12,782 nucleotides of DNA from the NCBI GenBank assembly GCA_021199865.1, contig JAJQHG010000114.1:1-12782 (forward strand), given 5' to 3'. How positions within the stretch are numbered: the stretch's first letter is position 1; the number at the start of each line of letters is the position of its first letter. Positions 1 to 6,558 of the stretch are shown here, piece by piece. Both the position numbers and the translations under genes were made by a program. The notes below the pieces were generated by a model. That model saw nothing but the letters and a program-made list of their open reading frames with translations, did no database searches and had not been told where the DNA came from. Source of the stretch: Methanosphaera sp. Its GTDB lineage: Archaea > Methanobacteriota > Methanobacteria > Methanobacteriales > Methanobacteriaceae.

Positions 1-69
1 TATTATATATGATCCCTATCTTGGGTTTTAAATTTTCTCATTTTTGAATTTTTAATGCAGGTAATTATA

Positions 70-252
70 ATGAATATAAACAAGGAATCAATAGAAGGTT
101 TTTTTAAACAATGTGAAAGAGTATTACGTGTTTCCAGGAAACCAGATGCAGATGAATACAAAACTGTAGCAAAAGTTACAGGAGTAGGTATTATCTTAAT
201 AGGTTTAATCGGATATATTATTACAATATTAACAGAAGTAATATTTTACTAA
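70..252 (+). CDS. secE: Preprotein translocase subunit SecE (Sec61 gamma)
   Basis: Small single-span subunit that clamps the SecY channel in the cytoplasmic membrane. The 60-residue product has a charged amphipathic N-terminal helix (about residues 1-35, including ERVLRVSRKPDADEY) and then one hydrophobic segment (about 40-58, GIILIGLIGYIITILTEVI), which is the SecE/Sec61-gamma layout. The arrangement secE-nusG-rpl11 is the usual archaeal one and strongly supports the call. An ATG at 55 is in frame, but I prefer the ATG at 70: AGGT sits at 59-62 at ribosome-binding distance, and family members normally begin close to this point. A TATA-like run lies at the window edge (1-10), so the gene could head this transcription unit, though the sequence further upstream is not visible. 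Confidence 0.88.
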   Translation: MNINKESIEGFFKQCERVLRVSRKPDADEYKTVAKVTGVGIILIGLIGYIITILTEVIFY

Positions 253-290
253 TTGTTTAGAATCAACAAAGAAGAAAGAAAATAACTATT

Positions 291-300
291 ATTTTTATAA
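291..300 (+). promoter_or_regulatory. Possible TATA box upstream of nusG
   Basis: ATTTTTATAA lies about 65 bases before the nusG start in the 109-base secE-nusG gap. It could give a second promoter with a leader of about 40 bases. This AT-rich background produces such matches often, so support is weak. Confidence 0.25.
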
Positions 301-361
301 ATAATTTTGATAGAGGAACAAACTCCTTTTAACTTTTAAGCAATGAGAGAAAAGTGAAAAT

Positions 362-805
362 ATGTTTTATGCAATGAGAGTAATTATGGGTCAAGAACAA
401 AATGTAGCAGCACTTTTAGCACAAAGTGTTAAGCATGAAGATGTAGGAGTATCAGCAGTACTGTCTCCAGATTCTATGCAGGGCTACATATTTGTAGAGG
501 CTGATAGGTCATTAGATATGAGGCATCCTGCACTTAAAGTTCCTAATTTGAGGAGTTTAGTCGAAGGTGACGTAGACTTTGATGAGCTTAAATCATTCCT
601 TAATCCAGAACCTGTTATGTCCAATATTATCAAGGGTAGTGTTGTAGAACTAACATCTGGACCATTTAAGGGCGAAAAGGCTAAAGTGGTAAGGATTGAT
701 GAGGCCAAAGAAGATGTTGTATTGGAATTAATTGAAGCAGCAGTTCCAATACCTGTTACGGTAAAGGGTGACCAAATCAGATTAATACAAAAGGAGGCTG
801 AATAG
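362..805 (+). CDS. spt5: Transcription elongation factor Spt5 (NusG-type)
   Basis: Archaeal Spt5/NusG, the processivity factor that binds the RNA polymerase clamp, works with Spt4 and can couple transcription to the ribosome. At 147 residues it has the usual archaeal size. The NGN domain covers about residues 1-82; it starts with the family's first strand (FYAMRV) and includes GYIFVEA (41-47), typical of the polymerase-binding surface. A KOW domain follows at about 90-143, with the diagnostic stretch GSVVELTSGPFKGEKAKV. The start at 362 is kept because the first strand would be lost at the later ATG at 374, although no strong ribosome binding site precedes it (only GAGAGAAAAGTGA). The stop codon shares its last base with the GTG start of rpl11, so the two are translationally coupled. 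Confidence 0.95.
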   Translation: MFYAMRVIMGQEQNVAALLAQSVKHEDVGVSAVLSPDSMQGYIFVEADRSLDMRHPALKVPNLRSLVEGDVDFDELKSFLNPEPVMSNIIKGSVVELTSGPFKGEKAKVVRIDEAKEDVVLELIEAAVPIPVTVKGDQIRLIQKEAE

Positions 806-1287
806 TGGCAAGTCAAACTATTGAAATCCTAGTGGAAGGTGGAAAAGCTACACCAGGACCACCATTAGGTCCAGCTATAGGTCCATTAGGTATTAATATG
901 ATGCAAGTTGTTGAAGAAATCAACAAAAAGACTGCTGATTTTGCTGGTATGAAAGTACCTGCAAAGATAACTGCAGATCTTGATACCAAGGAATTTGAAG
1001 TATCAATAGGTACACCACCTACAACAGCTTTAGTTCTTGATGAATTAGGTATTGAGAGTGGTTCACACGAACCAGGTTCAGAAGTAGCAGCTGATTTCTC
1101 AGTTGAACAAGCATTTAAAGTTGCAAGAATGAAATTCGATGACTTACTTGCAAACGATTACAAACACGCTACTAAGGAAGTAATCGGTACATGTGTAAGT
1201 ATGGGTATAAACGTAGATGGTAAAGATGGACGTCAAACCCAAAAAGACATCGATAACGGAGACTATGACGAAGTATTTAACCAATAA
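805..1287 (+). CDS. rpl11: Large ribosomal subunit protein L11 (uL11)
   Basis: Binds the GTPase-associated centre of 23S rRNA at the base of the ribosomal stalk. The 160-residue product has the classic N-terminal domain, with the proline-rich segment PGPPLGPAIGPLGIN (residues 17-31), and a C-terminal rRNA-binding domain that includes ATKEVIGTCVSMGINVDG, the strongly conserved archaeal L11 ending. Initiation is at GTG, which overlaps the spt5 TAG by one base. An AAGGAGG ribosome binding site at 791-797 sits inside the end of spt5, which fixes the start. The 152-base gap after the gene carries the leader of the rpl1 unit. Confidence 0.97.
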   Translation: MASQTIEILVEGGKATPGPPLGPAIGPLGINMMQVVEEINKKTADFAGMKVPAKITADLDTKEFEVSIGTPPTTALVLDELGIESGSHEPGSEVAADFSVEQAFKVARMKFDDLLANDYKHATKEVIGTCVSMGINVDGKDGRQTQKDIDNGDYDEVFNQ

Positions 1288-1345
1288 ATACGTCATAACA
1301 TTATTGTAACATTAATATTTAATTATTAATCAGTAAAGATTAGAC

Positions 1346-1355
1346 TTTAAATATA
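1346..1355 (+). promoter_or_regulatory. Possible TATA box for the rpl1-rpl10-rpl12 unit
   Basis: CTTTAAATATAAGTATT around 1345-1361 contains a TATA-like core. Transcription would begin about 25 bases later, near 1375-1382, within a dyad, leaving a leader of about 60 bases before rpl1. The gap length supports a separate promoter; the exact box is uncertain because a second candidate (TTTTATACA) follows immediately. Confidence 0.4.
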
Positions 1356-1364
1356 AGTATTTTA

Positions 1365-1383
1365 TACAATGTACGTTGTACAT
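1365..1383 (+). repeat. Overlapping palindromes near the predicted rpl1 start site
   Basis: TACAATGTACGTTGTA (1365-1380) is a 16-base palindrome with one imperfect pair. It overlaps ATGTAC-GTT-GTACAT (1369-1383), a perfect 6-base inverted repeat. The two overlapping dyads could be a DNA operator or alternative RNA hairpins. They stand out from the surrounding A/T-only sequence because they are richer in G and C. Confidence 0.5.
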
Positions 1384-1398
1384 GATTTTTTACACGTT

Positions 1399-1424
1399 GA
1401 ATAAAACCTTAATAGGCTTTATTC
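1399..1424 (+). promoter_or_regulatory. Leader stem-loop next to the rpl1 ribosome binding site
   Basis: GAATAAAACC (1399-1408) pairs with GGCTTTATTC (1415-1424) in a 10-base stem with one A/C mismatch and a six-base loop TTAATA. The stem ends three bases before GGAGG (1428-1432), the ribosome binding site of rpl1, so it could affect ribosome access. Confidence 0.5.
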
Positions 1425-1439
1425 GTTGGAGGAAATTGA

Positions 1440-2078
1440 ATGACACAAGAAATTGAAGAAGCAGTGAAGAAGGCTTTAGATGAGACAAAGCCGAGAAACT
1501 TCACACAGTCTATAGATGTGGTCATAGCCATAAACGATTTAGACACAAATAAACCAGAAAACCGTTTAGATGAAGAAGTGCTTCTCCCTAATGGACGTGG
1601 AAAGGATATTAAAGTTGCATTCATTGCTGAGGGTGAATTAGCTTATCAAGCAGAGCAAGCTGGTGCAGATTTAGTAATCGGCAAAGAAAGATTAGAAGAA
1701 TTAGGTAAGAATAGGCCTGAAGCTAAAAAGTTAGCAAATTCCTATAACTTCTTTGTAGCACAAGCAGATTTAATGCCAACAGTAGGTAGATTCCTAGGAC
1801 CAGTATTAGGACCTAGACAAAAGATGCCTAAGCCAATTCCAGCAAGTGCAGATCCAAACGTAATACTAGGAAGAATGAGAAGTACAATTAAAATAAGAGT
1901 GAAAGACCAACCTATTATACAAACTATTGTAGGATCAGAAGATATGACTGAAGTTCAGATTGCAGAGAATATTGATGCAATTATGGATGTTTTAGATCGT
2001 AACTTAGAGAAGGGATCAAAACAAGTCAAATCAATGTATGTCAAGACTACAATGGGTCCTGTAACGAAGGTGATTTAG
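1440..2078 (+). CDS. rpl1: Large ribosomal subunit protein L1 (uL1)
   Basis: Forms the mobile L1 stalk next to the E site of the ribosome; in methanogenic archaea it also represses translation of its own mRNA. The 212-residue product is of normal archaeal length. It shows the conserved start PRNFTQSIDVVIAINDLD (residues 19-36), PENRLDEEVLLPNGRGK in domain I, the central segment FFVAQADLMPTVGRFLGPVLGPRQKMPKPIP, and a domain I ending with VKTTMGPVTKV. A GGAGG ribosome binding site at 1428-1432 precedes the ATG. The gene is fused head to tail with rpl10, with no intervening base. An L1-type RNA binding structure is encoded in codons 9-22. Confidence 0.97.
   Translation: MTQEIEEAVKKALDETKPRNFTQSIDVVIAINDLDTNKPENRLDEEVLLPNGRGKDIKVAFIAEGELAYQAEQAGADLVIGKERLEELGKNRPEAKKLANSYNFFVAQADLMPTVGRFLGPVLGPRQKMPKPIPASADPNVILGRMRSTIKIRVKDQPIIQTIVGSEDMTEVQIAENIDAIMDVLDRNLEKGSKQVKSMYVKTTMGPVTKVI
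1464..1504 (+). promoter_or_regulatory. Predicted L1 protein binding site in the rpl1 mRNA (autoregulation)
   Basis: Two perfect stems are nested: outer GTGAAG (1464-1469) with CTTCAC (1499-1504), and inner GGCTTT (1472-1477) with AAAGCC (1487-1492) closing a nine-base loop. Between them lies an asymmetric internal loop, AA on the left and GAGAAA on the right. From memory, the Methanococcus vannielii L1-mRNA target has the same outer stem, the same GAGAAA strand and the same position about 25-30 bases inside the gene. The seen part is the structure; L1 binding is inferred by homology. Confidence 0.82.
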
Positions 2079-3080
2079 ATGCATCATGTTGCAGAATGGA
2101 AAAAAGATAAAGTCGCTGACTTAGAAGATTTAATAAATTCCCATGAAATTGTAGGTATAGTAAACTTAGCTGATATCCCAGCACCCCAACTACAAACTAT
2201 GAGAAGATCTTTAGGAGATAATGCAGTTCTTAGAATGTCTCGTAAGAACTTCATTAAGATTGCTCTAAAGAATTCTGATAAGGAAGATGTTGAGGGATTA
2301 ATAGACTATATTGATGGTCAGCCAGCAATGGTCTTCACAGAAATGAATCCATTTAAACTATTTAAAATCTTAGAAGATAGTAAAACGGAAGCTCCAGCAA
2401 AAGCTGGTAGTATTGCTCCAGCTGATATTGTAGTTCCAGCAGGAGATACATCATTCCCACCAGGCCCAATTCTTGGTGAATTACAACAAGCAGGTATTCC
2501 TGCAAAGATTGATAAGGGAAAAATTGTAGTTACAGATGATGCAACAGTTGTTGAGGAAGGAGATGAGATTCCTAAGAATGTTGCAGATATTCTAACAAAA
2601 CTAGAAATTCACCCAATGGAAGTGGGAATGGATTTATTAGCAGTATGTGAAGGAGACACAATATACACATCTGATGTACTCAGAATTGATGAAGATGAAA
2701 CTCGTCAATCTATTGCTAGTGCATATCAGAGTGCTATTAACTTAGCTGTAAATGCAGGTATATTAAACAGCGAATCTGCACCTCTATTAATACAGAAGGC
2801 AGCAAGAGACGCTCTAAACTTAGCATTGAATACTAACATATTAACTTCTCAAACAACTGATAAGATATTATCTAAAGCATACTTACAGATGCTAGCTCTA
2901 GCAGGTAAGTTATCTGATGATGCAGTAGATGATGAATTAAAGGAAAAATTATCATCACAACCCGCTGTAGCACCAGTAGAAGTAGCAGAAGATAATACTG
3001 AAGAACCTGAAGCTGAAGAAGAGGAAGAAGAAGAGGACGAAGAGGTTGTAGCAGCTGGATTCGGAGCACTCTTTGGATAA
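2079..3080 (+). CDS. rpl10: Acidic ribosomal protein P0 (L10, uL10)
   Basis: Stalk base protein that anchors L12 dimers to the 23S rRNA next to L11. The 333-residue product fits the archaeal family. The rRNA-binding domain spans about residues 1-105 (opening HHVAEWKKDKVADLEDLI), an inserted domain about 108-185 (VVPAGDTSFPPGPILGELQ), and then a long helical spine. That spine contains three similar segments, at about 210-229, 237-255 and 262-277 (SAYQSAINLAVNAGIL, KAARDALNLALNTNIL, KAYLQMLALAG), which are the expected L12-dimer docking helices. It ends in an acidic hinge and AAGFGALFG, the factor-binding tail shared with L12. The ATG follows the rpl1 TAG directly, with AAGGTGAT at 2066-2073 as ribosome binding site, so the two genes are translationally coupled. 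Confidence 0.97.
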   Translation: MHHVAEWKKDKVADLEDLINSHEIVGIVNLADIPAPQLQTMRRSLGDNAVLRMSRKNFIKIALKNSDKEDVEGLIDYIDGQPAMVFTEMNPFKLFKILEDSKTEAPAKAGSIAPADIVVPAGDTSFPPGPILGELQQAGIPAKIDKGKIVVTDDATVVEEGDEIPKNVADILTKLEIHPMEVGMDLLAVCEGDTIYTSDVLRIDEDETRQSIASAYQSAINLAVNAGILNSESAPLLIQKAARDALNLALNTNILTSQTTDKILSKAYLQMLALAGKLSDDAVDDELKEKLSSQPAVAPVEVAEDNTEEPEAEEEEEEEDEEVVAAGFGALFG

Positions 3081-3097
3081 TCAGGTAGAAAATCTCT

Positions 3098-3120
3098 AAT
3101 TTCAATAGCCAATTGAAATT
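3098..3120 (+). repeat. Perfect 9-base hairpin between rpl10 and rpl12
   Basis: AATTTCAAT (3098-3106) and ATTGAAATT (3112-3120) form a perfect stem around a five-base loop AGCCA, 17 bases after the rpl10 stop. No long T tract follows, so it is not an obvious terminator. An RNA stabiliser, processing site or partial attenuator that raises L12 output relative to L10 would all fit. Confidence 0.55.
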
Positions 3121-3122
3121 TA

Positions 3123-3130
3123 TTTATATT
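3123..3130 (+). promoter_or_regulatory. Possible internal TATA box for rpl12
   Basis: TTTATATT lies 70 bases before the rpl12 start, just after the intergenic hairpin, and would give a leader of about 45 bases. Extra transcription of rpl12 would suit the several L12 copies per ribosome. The AT-rich context makes this only a candidate. Confidence 0.3.
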
Positions 3131-3199
3131 GAATTAAAAAGATAGAAAGTTCTATTAATTAATAAAAAAATATATTACTTAAATAAAAGGTGTATTAAG

Positions 3200-3505
<306 letters not shown>

Positions 3506-3512
3506 GTTCAAT

Positions 3513-3552
3513 CTTATCCTTTCTTTCTTTTTAACTCTATTTTTAATCTCCC
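3513..3552 (+). terminator. Pyrimidine-rich 3' end of the ribosomal protein operon
   Basis: Soon after the rpl12 stop comes TCCTTTCTTTCTTTTT, then TTAACTCT (3531-3538), ATTT and TTAATCTCCC (3543-3552). Archaeal RNA polymerase terminates at such U-rich tracts without needing a hairpin. The TTAACTCT and TTAATCTCCC blocks recur at other gene ends in this window. Confidence 0.6.
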
Positions 3553-3735
3553 TTATTAGAATTACTATTTCTTGAAACAATTACTACAGTTTAGTTATGT
3601 TAATTAAATGATCTACTTAATTTTTTATATTATTAAAAACAGATCTTTTATTATAATCAATAATTTCTAAGAAGAATAACTTTTTAGATTTAATAATAAT
3701 TTTTATTTATATTAACTATTTAGGGACTATTTTTC
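3553..3735. other. Intergenic region before alaS
   Basis: This AT-rich stretch between the rpl12 terminator and alaS shows no credible small gene, RNA gene or strong repeat. Its only supportable content is a promoter close to alaS. A weak GATCT/AGATC pair (around 3610 and 3640) is probably chance. Confidence 0.5.
3706..3713 (+). promoter_or_regulatory. TATA box of alaS, predicting a leaderless or nearly leaderless mRNA
   Basis: TTTATATT is centred about 26 bases before the alaS ATG, so transcription would start at or just before the start codon. No ribosome binding site lies at normal spacing (only AGGGA, about 10 bases away), which agrees with a very short leader. Confidence 0.45.
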
Positions 3736-6444
3736 ATGACTTATGAACTTGAACAATTAGGATATAAGAAGCAAGTCTGTCAGAAATGTGGTAACACATT
3801 TTGGTCTATTCGTGAAAGATCAACATGTGGAGATGCTCCATGTGATGAGTATGGATTTATTGGAAATCCTGTGACAGATAAACAATATGATTTAATGAGT
3901 ATACAGAAGAAATTTAAGGGATTCTTTAAGGATAATGGTCACACACCAATAGATAGATACCCAGTATTAGCAAAAAGATGGAGAAATGATGTATTTCTTG
4001 TTGGAGCTACAATCTATGACTTCCAGCCATGGGTAACTAGTGGAATGGTAAGGCCTCCAGCAAATCCTTTAACAATTGCACAGCCTGCTATACGTCTAAA
4101 TGATGTTGATAATGTAGGACGTACAGGCCGTCACATGACCTGTTTTACTATGGGTGCACATCATGCATTTAATAGTGAGGATAATCCAGTCTACTGGAAG
4201 AATGAGACACTAAGATACTGTCACGAATTCCTTGTAAGTATAGGTATAAATCCAGAGGAAATAACATATATTGAGTCATGGTGGAAAGGTGGAGGAAATG
4301 AAGGTCCTTCATACGAGATCTGTGCATATGGTGTAGAGCTAGCAACACTAGTATTCATACAGTATGCTACAACAAAGGATGGATTAAAAGAGATTCCACT
4401 AAAAATTGTTGATACTGGTTATGGATTAGAACGTATTGCATGGGTAAGTCAAGGTACGCCTACAGCATATGATGCAACATTTGCACCAGTAATTAATAAG
4501 CTAACAGATCTAAGTGGAGTAGAACTAGATAGAAAAATATTATCAGAGAATGCACGTATTGCTGGTATGATGGATATAGAGGATATATCTGACCTTAAAA
4601 TATTACGTAAAAAGGTTGCAGATAAGTTATCACTTGATCCAGATGAACTAAAGAAGGCAACAGATCCTATGGAGGCAATATATATTGTTGCTGATCATAC
4701 ACGTTGTCTAAGCTTCATGCTAGCTGATGGAATTATACCATCTAATGTAAAGGAAGGATACCTTGCAAGACTAATACTTAGACGTACAGTTAAATATATG
4801 AATGAGTTAAATCTTGATGAGTCACTATCTGATATAATGAAGATACAATTAGACTTCCTCTCAAAGACGTACCCTGAGATTGCACATAACAGGCAACACA
4901 TATTAAATATCACTGATATTGAGGAACAAAGATATCATACAACACTCACTAAGGGAGAAAATCTTGTTAAGAGATCTATTAAGAACCTTAAAAAGGAGAA
5001 TAAGGATTCATTCTCTACAGATATGTTAATAAACTTCTATGATTCACATGGTATACCACCAGAAACTGTTGAAGAAATAGCAACAAAGAATGCTTTTAAT
5101 GCTAATATTCCAGATAACTTCTATACCTTAATTGCAGCAGCACATGAAGAGGAAGAAGAAACAGAGACAGAAATACCAGAACTCGACTACCCAGAAACTA
5201 AGTTTGACTTCTATGATGATCTCAAACAGAGAGAATTCAGTGCAAAAGTATTAGGAGTAGTTGATGATAACAAGATAGTGCTTGATAGAACAATATACTA
5301 CCCTGAAGGTGGAGGTCAACCATCAGATGAGGGTATAATCACCAGGGCAAATGGTGAAGTACTAAACATAGTATATGCTCAGAAGGTTGAGGGTATTGTT
5401 CTACATCATGTAGCAAAAGATGATATAGCAAAGCTTGAAGGAATAACTGGTGAAGAGATAACAGGTAGTATTGATAGTTTCCGTCGTGACTTATTAACAC
5501 GTAACCATACAGCAACACATCTTGTCATAGCATCTGCTAGAGAGGTACTAGGAGAACATATCTGGCAGGCTGGTGCACAGAAAGGTCTAGATAAGACAAG
5601 GATAGACTTATCACACTATAAACGTATTACACGAGAAGAAGTACAGGAAATTGAGAGATTAGCTAACCAGAGAGTATGGGAGAACCATACACTAAATATT
5701 CAGTGGTATGATAGAACTGATGCTGAAGAGAAATATGGCTTCAAATTATATCAGGGTGGTATAGTACCAGGTAAGAATATACGTGTAGTAGAAATTCCTG
5801 GTGTAGATGTACAGGCATGTGCAGGTACACACTGTGAAAAAACAGGGGATGTAGGAGTAATAAAACTACTACGTACAGAGCGTGTACAGGATGGAGTAGA
5901 ACGTTTAGAGTACTCCGTAGCTGATTCTGGTATTAAGACTATCCAAGAGAATGATGACTTACTAGTAGAAAGTAGTCAAATATTTGGTGTAGATCCATCA
6001 CAACTACCAAAGACTTGTGATAGATTTTTTAATGAATGGAAACAACAACAAAAGACTATTAAGATGCTAGAAAAACAGTTAGCTGATGCTAAAATATCAT
6101 CACTAGAAGATAATGTTAAGGATGTAAACTCTATCAAGTTATTAACAGAATTACTTGATGTTGATGCTGGTCAACTAAGACAAATTGCACTAAATCTTGT
6201 TGAAGATACAGGTTGTGCTGATATGGTGGTATTACTAAACAATGAGGGTAATATTGTTGCATGTGCTAATGATGATGTATTATCTCATGGTATGAAGATG
6301 GGTGATGTTATCAAGGATATTGGTCAAATACTTGGTGGTCAAGGTGGAGGAAAACCTAACCTTGCACAGGGAGCTAAGATGACAAAGCTTGAGAACATTG
6401 ATGAAGCATTCAATCTTATTAAGGATCAGATTACTCAGTGGTAG
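3736..6444 (+). CDS. alaS: Alanyl-tRNA synthetase (archaeal type)
   Basis: Charges tRNA-Ala with alanine and clears mischarged serine or glycine. The 902-residue product is full length for the archaeal form. It begins with the archaeal extension carrying C15, C18, C31 and C36 (a probable zinc cluster). The class II catalytic core follows, with motif 2 around 116-145 (RLNDVDNVGRTGRHMTCFTMG) and motif 3 at 226-233 (DTGYGLER). The archaeal-specific GGGNEGPSYEI lies at about 186-196. After the tRNA-recognition region and an acidic linker near 475-490, the editing domain has the zinc ligands H591 and H595 (HTATH) and C695 and H699 (CAGTH). The C-terminal domain contains GGQGGGKPNLAQG (867-879). 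All catalytic and editing residues checked are present. It appears to be transcribed alone. Confidence 0.98.
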   Translation: MTYELEQLGYKKQVCQKCGNTFWSIRERSTCGDAPCDEYGFIGNPVTDKQYDLMSIQKKFKGFFKDNGHTPIDRYPVLAKRWRNDVFLVGATIYDFQPWVTSGMVRPPANPLTIAQPAIRLNDVDNVGRTGRHMTCFTMGAHHAFNSEDNPVYWKNETLRYCHEFLVSIGINPEEITYIESWWKGGGNEGPSYEICAYGVELATLVFIQYATTKDGLKEIPLKIVDTGYGLERIAWVSQGTPTAYDATFAPVINKLTDLSGVELDRKILSENARIAGMMDIEDISDLKILRKKVADKLSLDPDELKKATDPMEAIYIVADHTRCLSFMLADGIIPSNVKEGYLARLILRRTVKYMNELNLDESLSDIMKIQLDFLSKTYPEIAHNRQHILNITDIEEQRYHTTLTKGENLVKRSIKNLKKENKDSFSTDMLINFYDSHGIPPETVEEIATKNAFNANIPDNFYTLIAAAHEEEEETETEIPELDYPETKFDFYDDLKQREFSAKVLGVVDDNKIVLDRTIYYPEGGGQPSDEGIITRANGEVLNIVYAQKVEGIVLHHVAKDDIAKLEGITGEEITGSIDSFRRDLLTRNHTATHLVIASAREVLGEHIWQAGAQKGLDKTRIDLSHYKRITREEVQEIERLANQRVWENHTLNIQWYDRTDAEEKYGFKLYQGGIVPGKNIRVVEIPGVDVQACAGTHCEKTGDVGVIKLLRTERVQDGVERLEYSVADSGIKTIQENDDLLVESSQIFGVDPSQLPKTCDRFFNEWKQQQKTIKMLEKQLADAKISSLEDNVKDVNSIKLLTELLDVDAGQLRQIALNLVEDTGCADMVVLLNNEGNIVACANDDVLSHGMKMGDVIKDIGQILGGQGGGKPNLAQGAKMTKLENIDEAFNLIKDQITQW

Positions 6445-6458
6445 ATATTATTAATATA

Positions 6459-6500
6459 TTAATCTCCCACACCTTCCCTTCCTTCCACATACTATTTTTT
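6459..6500 (+). terminator. Pyrimidine-rich 3' end of alaS
   Basis: After the stop there is a 14-base AT palindrome (6450-6463), then TTAATCTCCC (6459-6468), identical to the block after rpl12, then CACACCTTCCCTTCCTTCC and T6 at 6495-6500. It reads as a termination region, although the final T run also overlaps the next gene's TATA box. Confidence 0.5.
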
Positions 6501-6505
6501 ATATA
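6498..6505 (+). promoter_or_regulatory. TATA box of the marker 16 gene
   Basis: TTTATATA matches the archaeal TATA consensus and lies about 57 bases before the ATG, predicting a start near 6527 and a leader of about 30 bases. Confidence 0.5.
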
Positions 6506-6558
6506 TTAATTAACAAAGTTATATTAGGGATTCGTGTTTAGAGTAACTATAGAATATC

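Noticed and set aside
55..69. Upstream ATG at 55 as the secE start
   Set aside because: It would add five residues and lose the AGGT at 59-62 as ribosome binding site; family members start near the later ATG.
343..357. Four-codon upstream frame before nusG/spt5 as a regulatory peptide
   Set aside because: Too short to support as a gene, with no ribosome binding site; kept only as a minor observation on the repeat.
484..816. 110-codon frame opposite nusG/spt5
   Set aside because: The sense frame is a clear Spt5; the antisense product is rich in S, T and L and shows no family motif.
2849..3112. Open frames on the minus strand opposite the end of rpl10
   Set aside because: They encode low-complexity serine or leucine runs that simply mirror the GAA/GAG tract of rpl10.
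6450..6463. 14-base AT-only palindrome after alaS
   Set aside because: Palindromes made only of A and T are common by chance in DNA of this composition.
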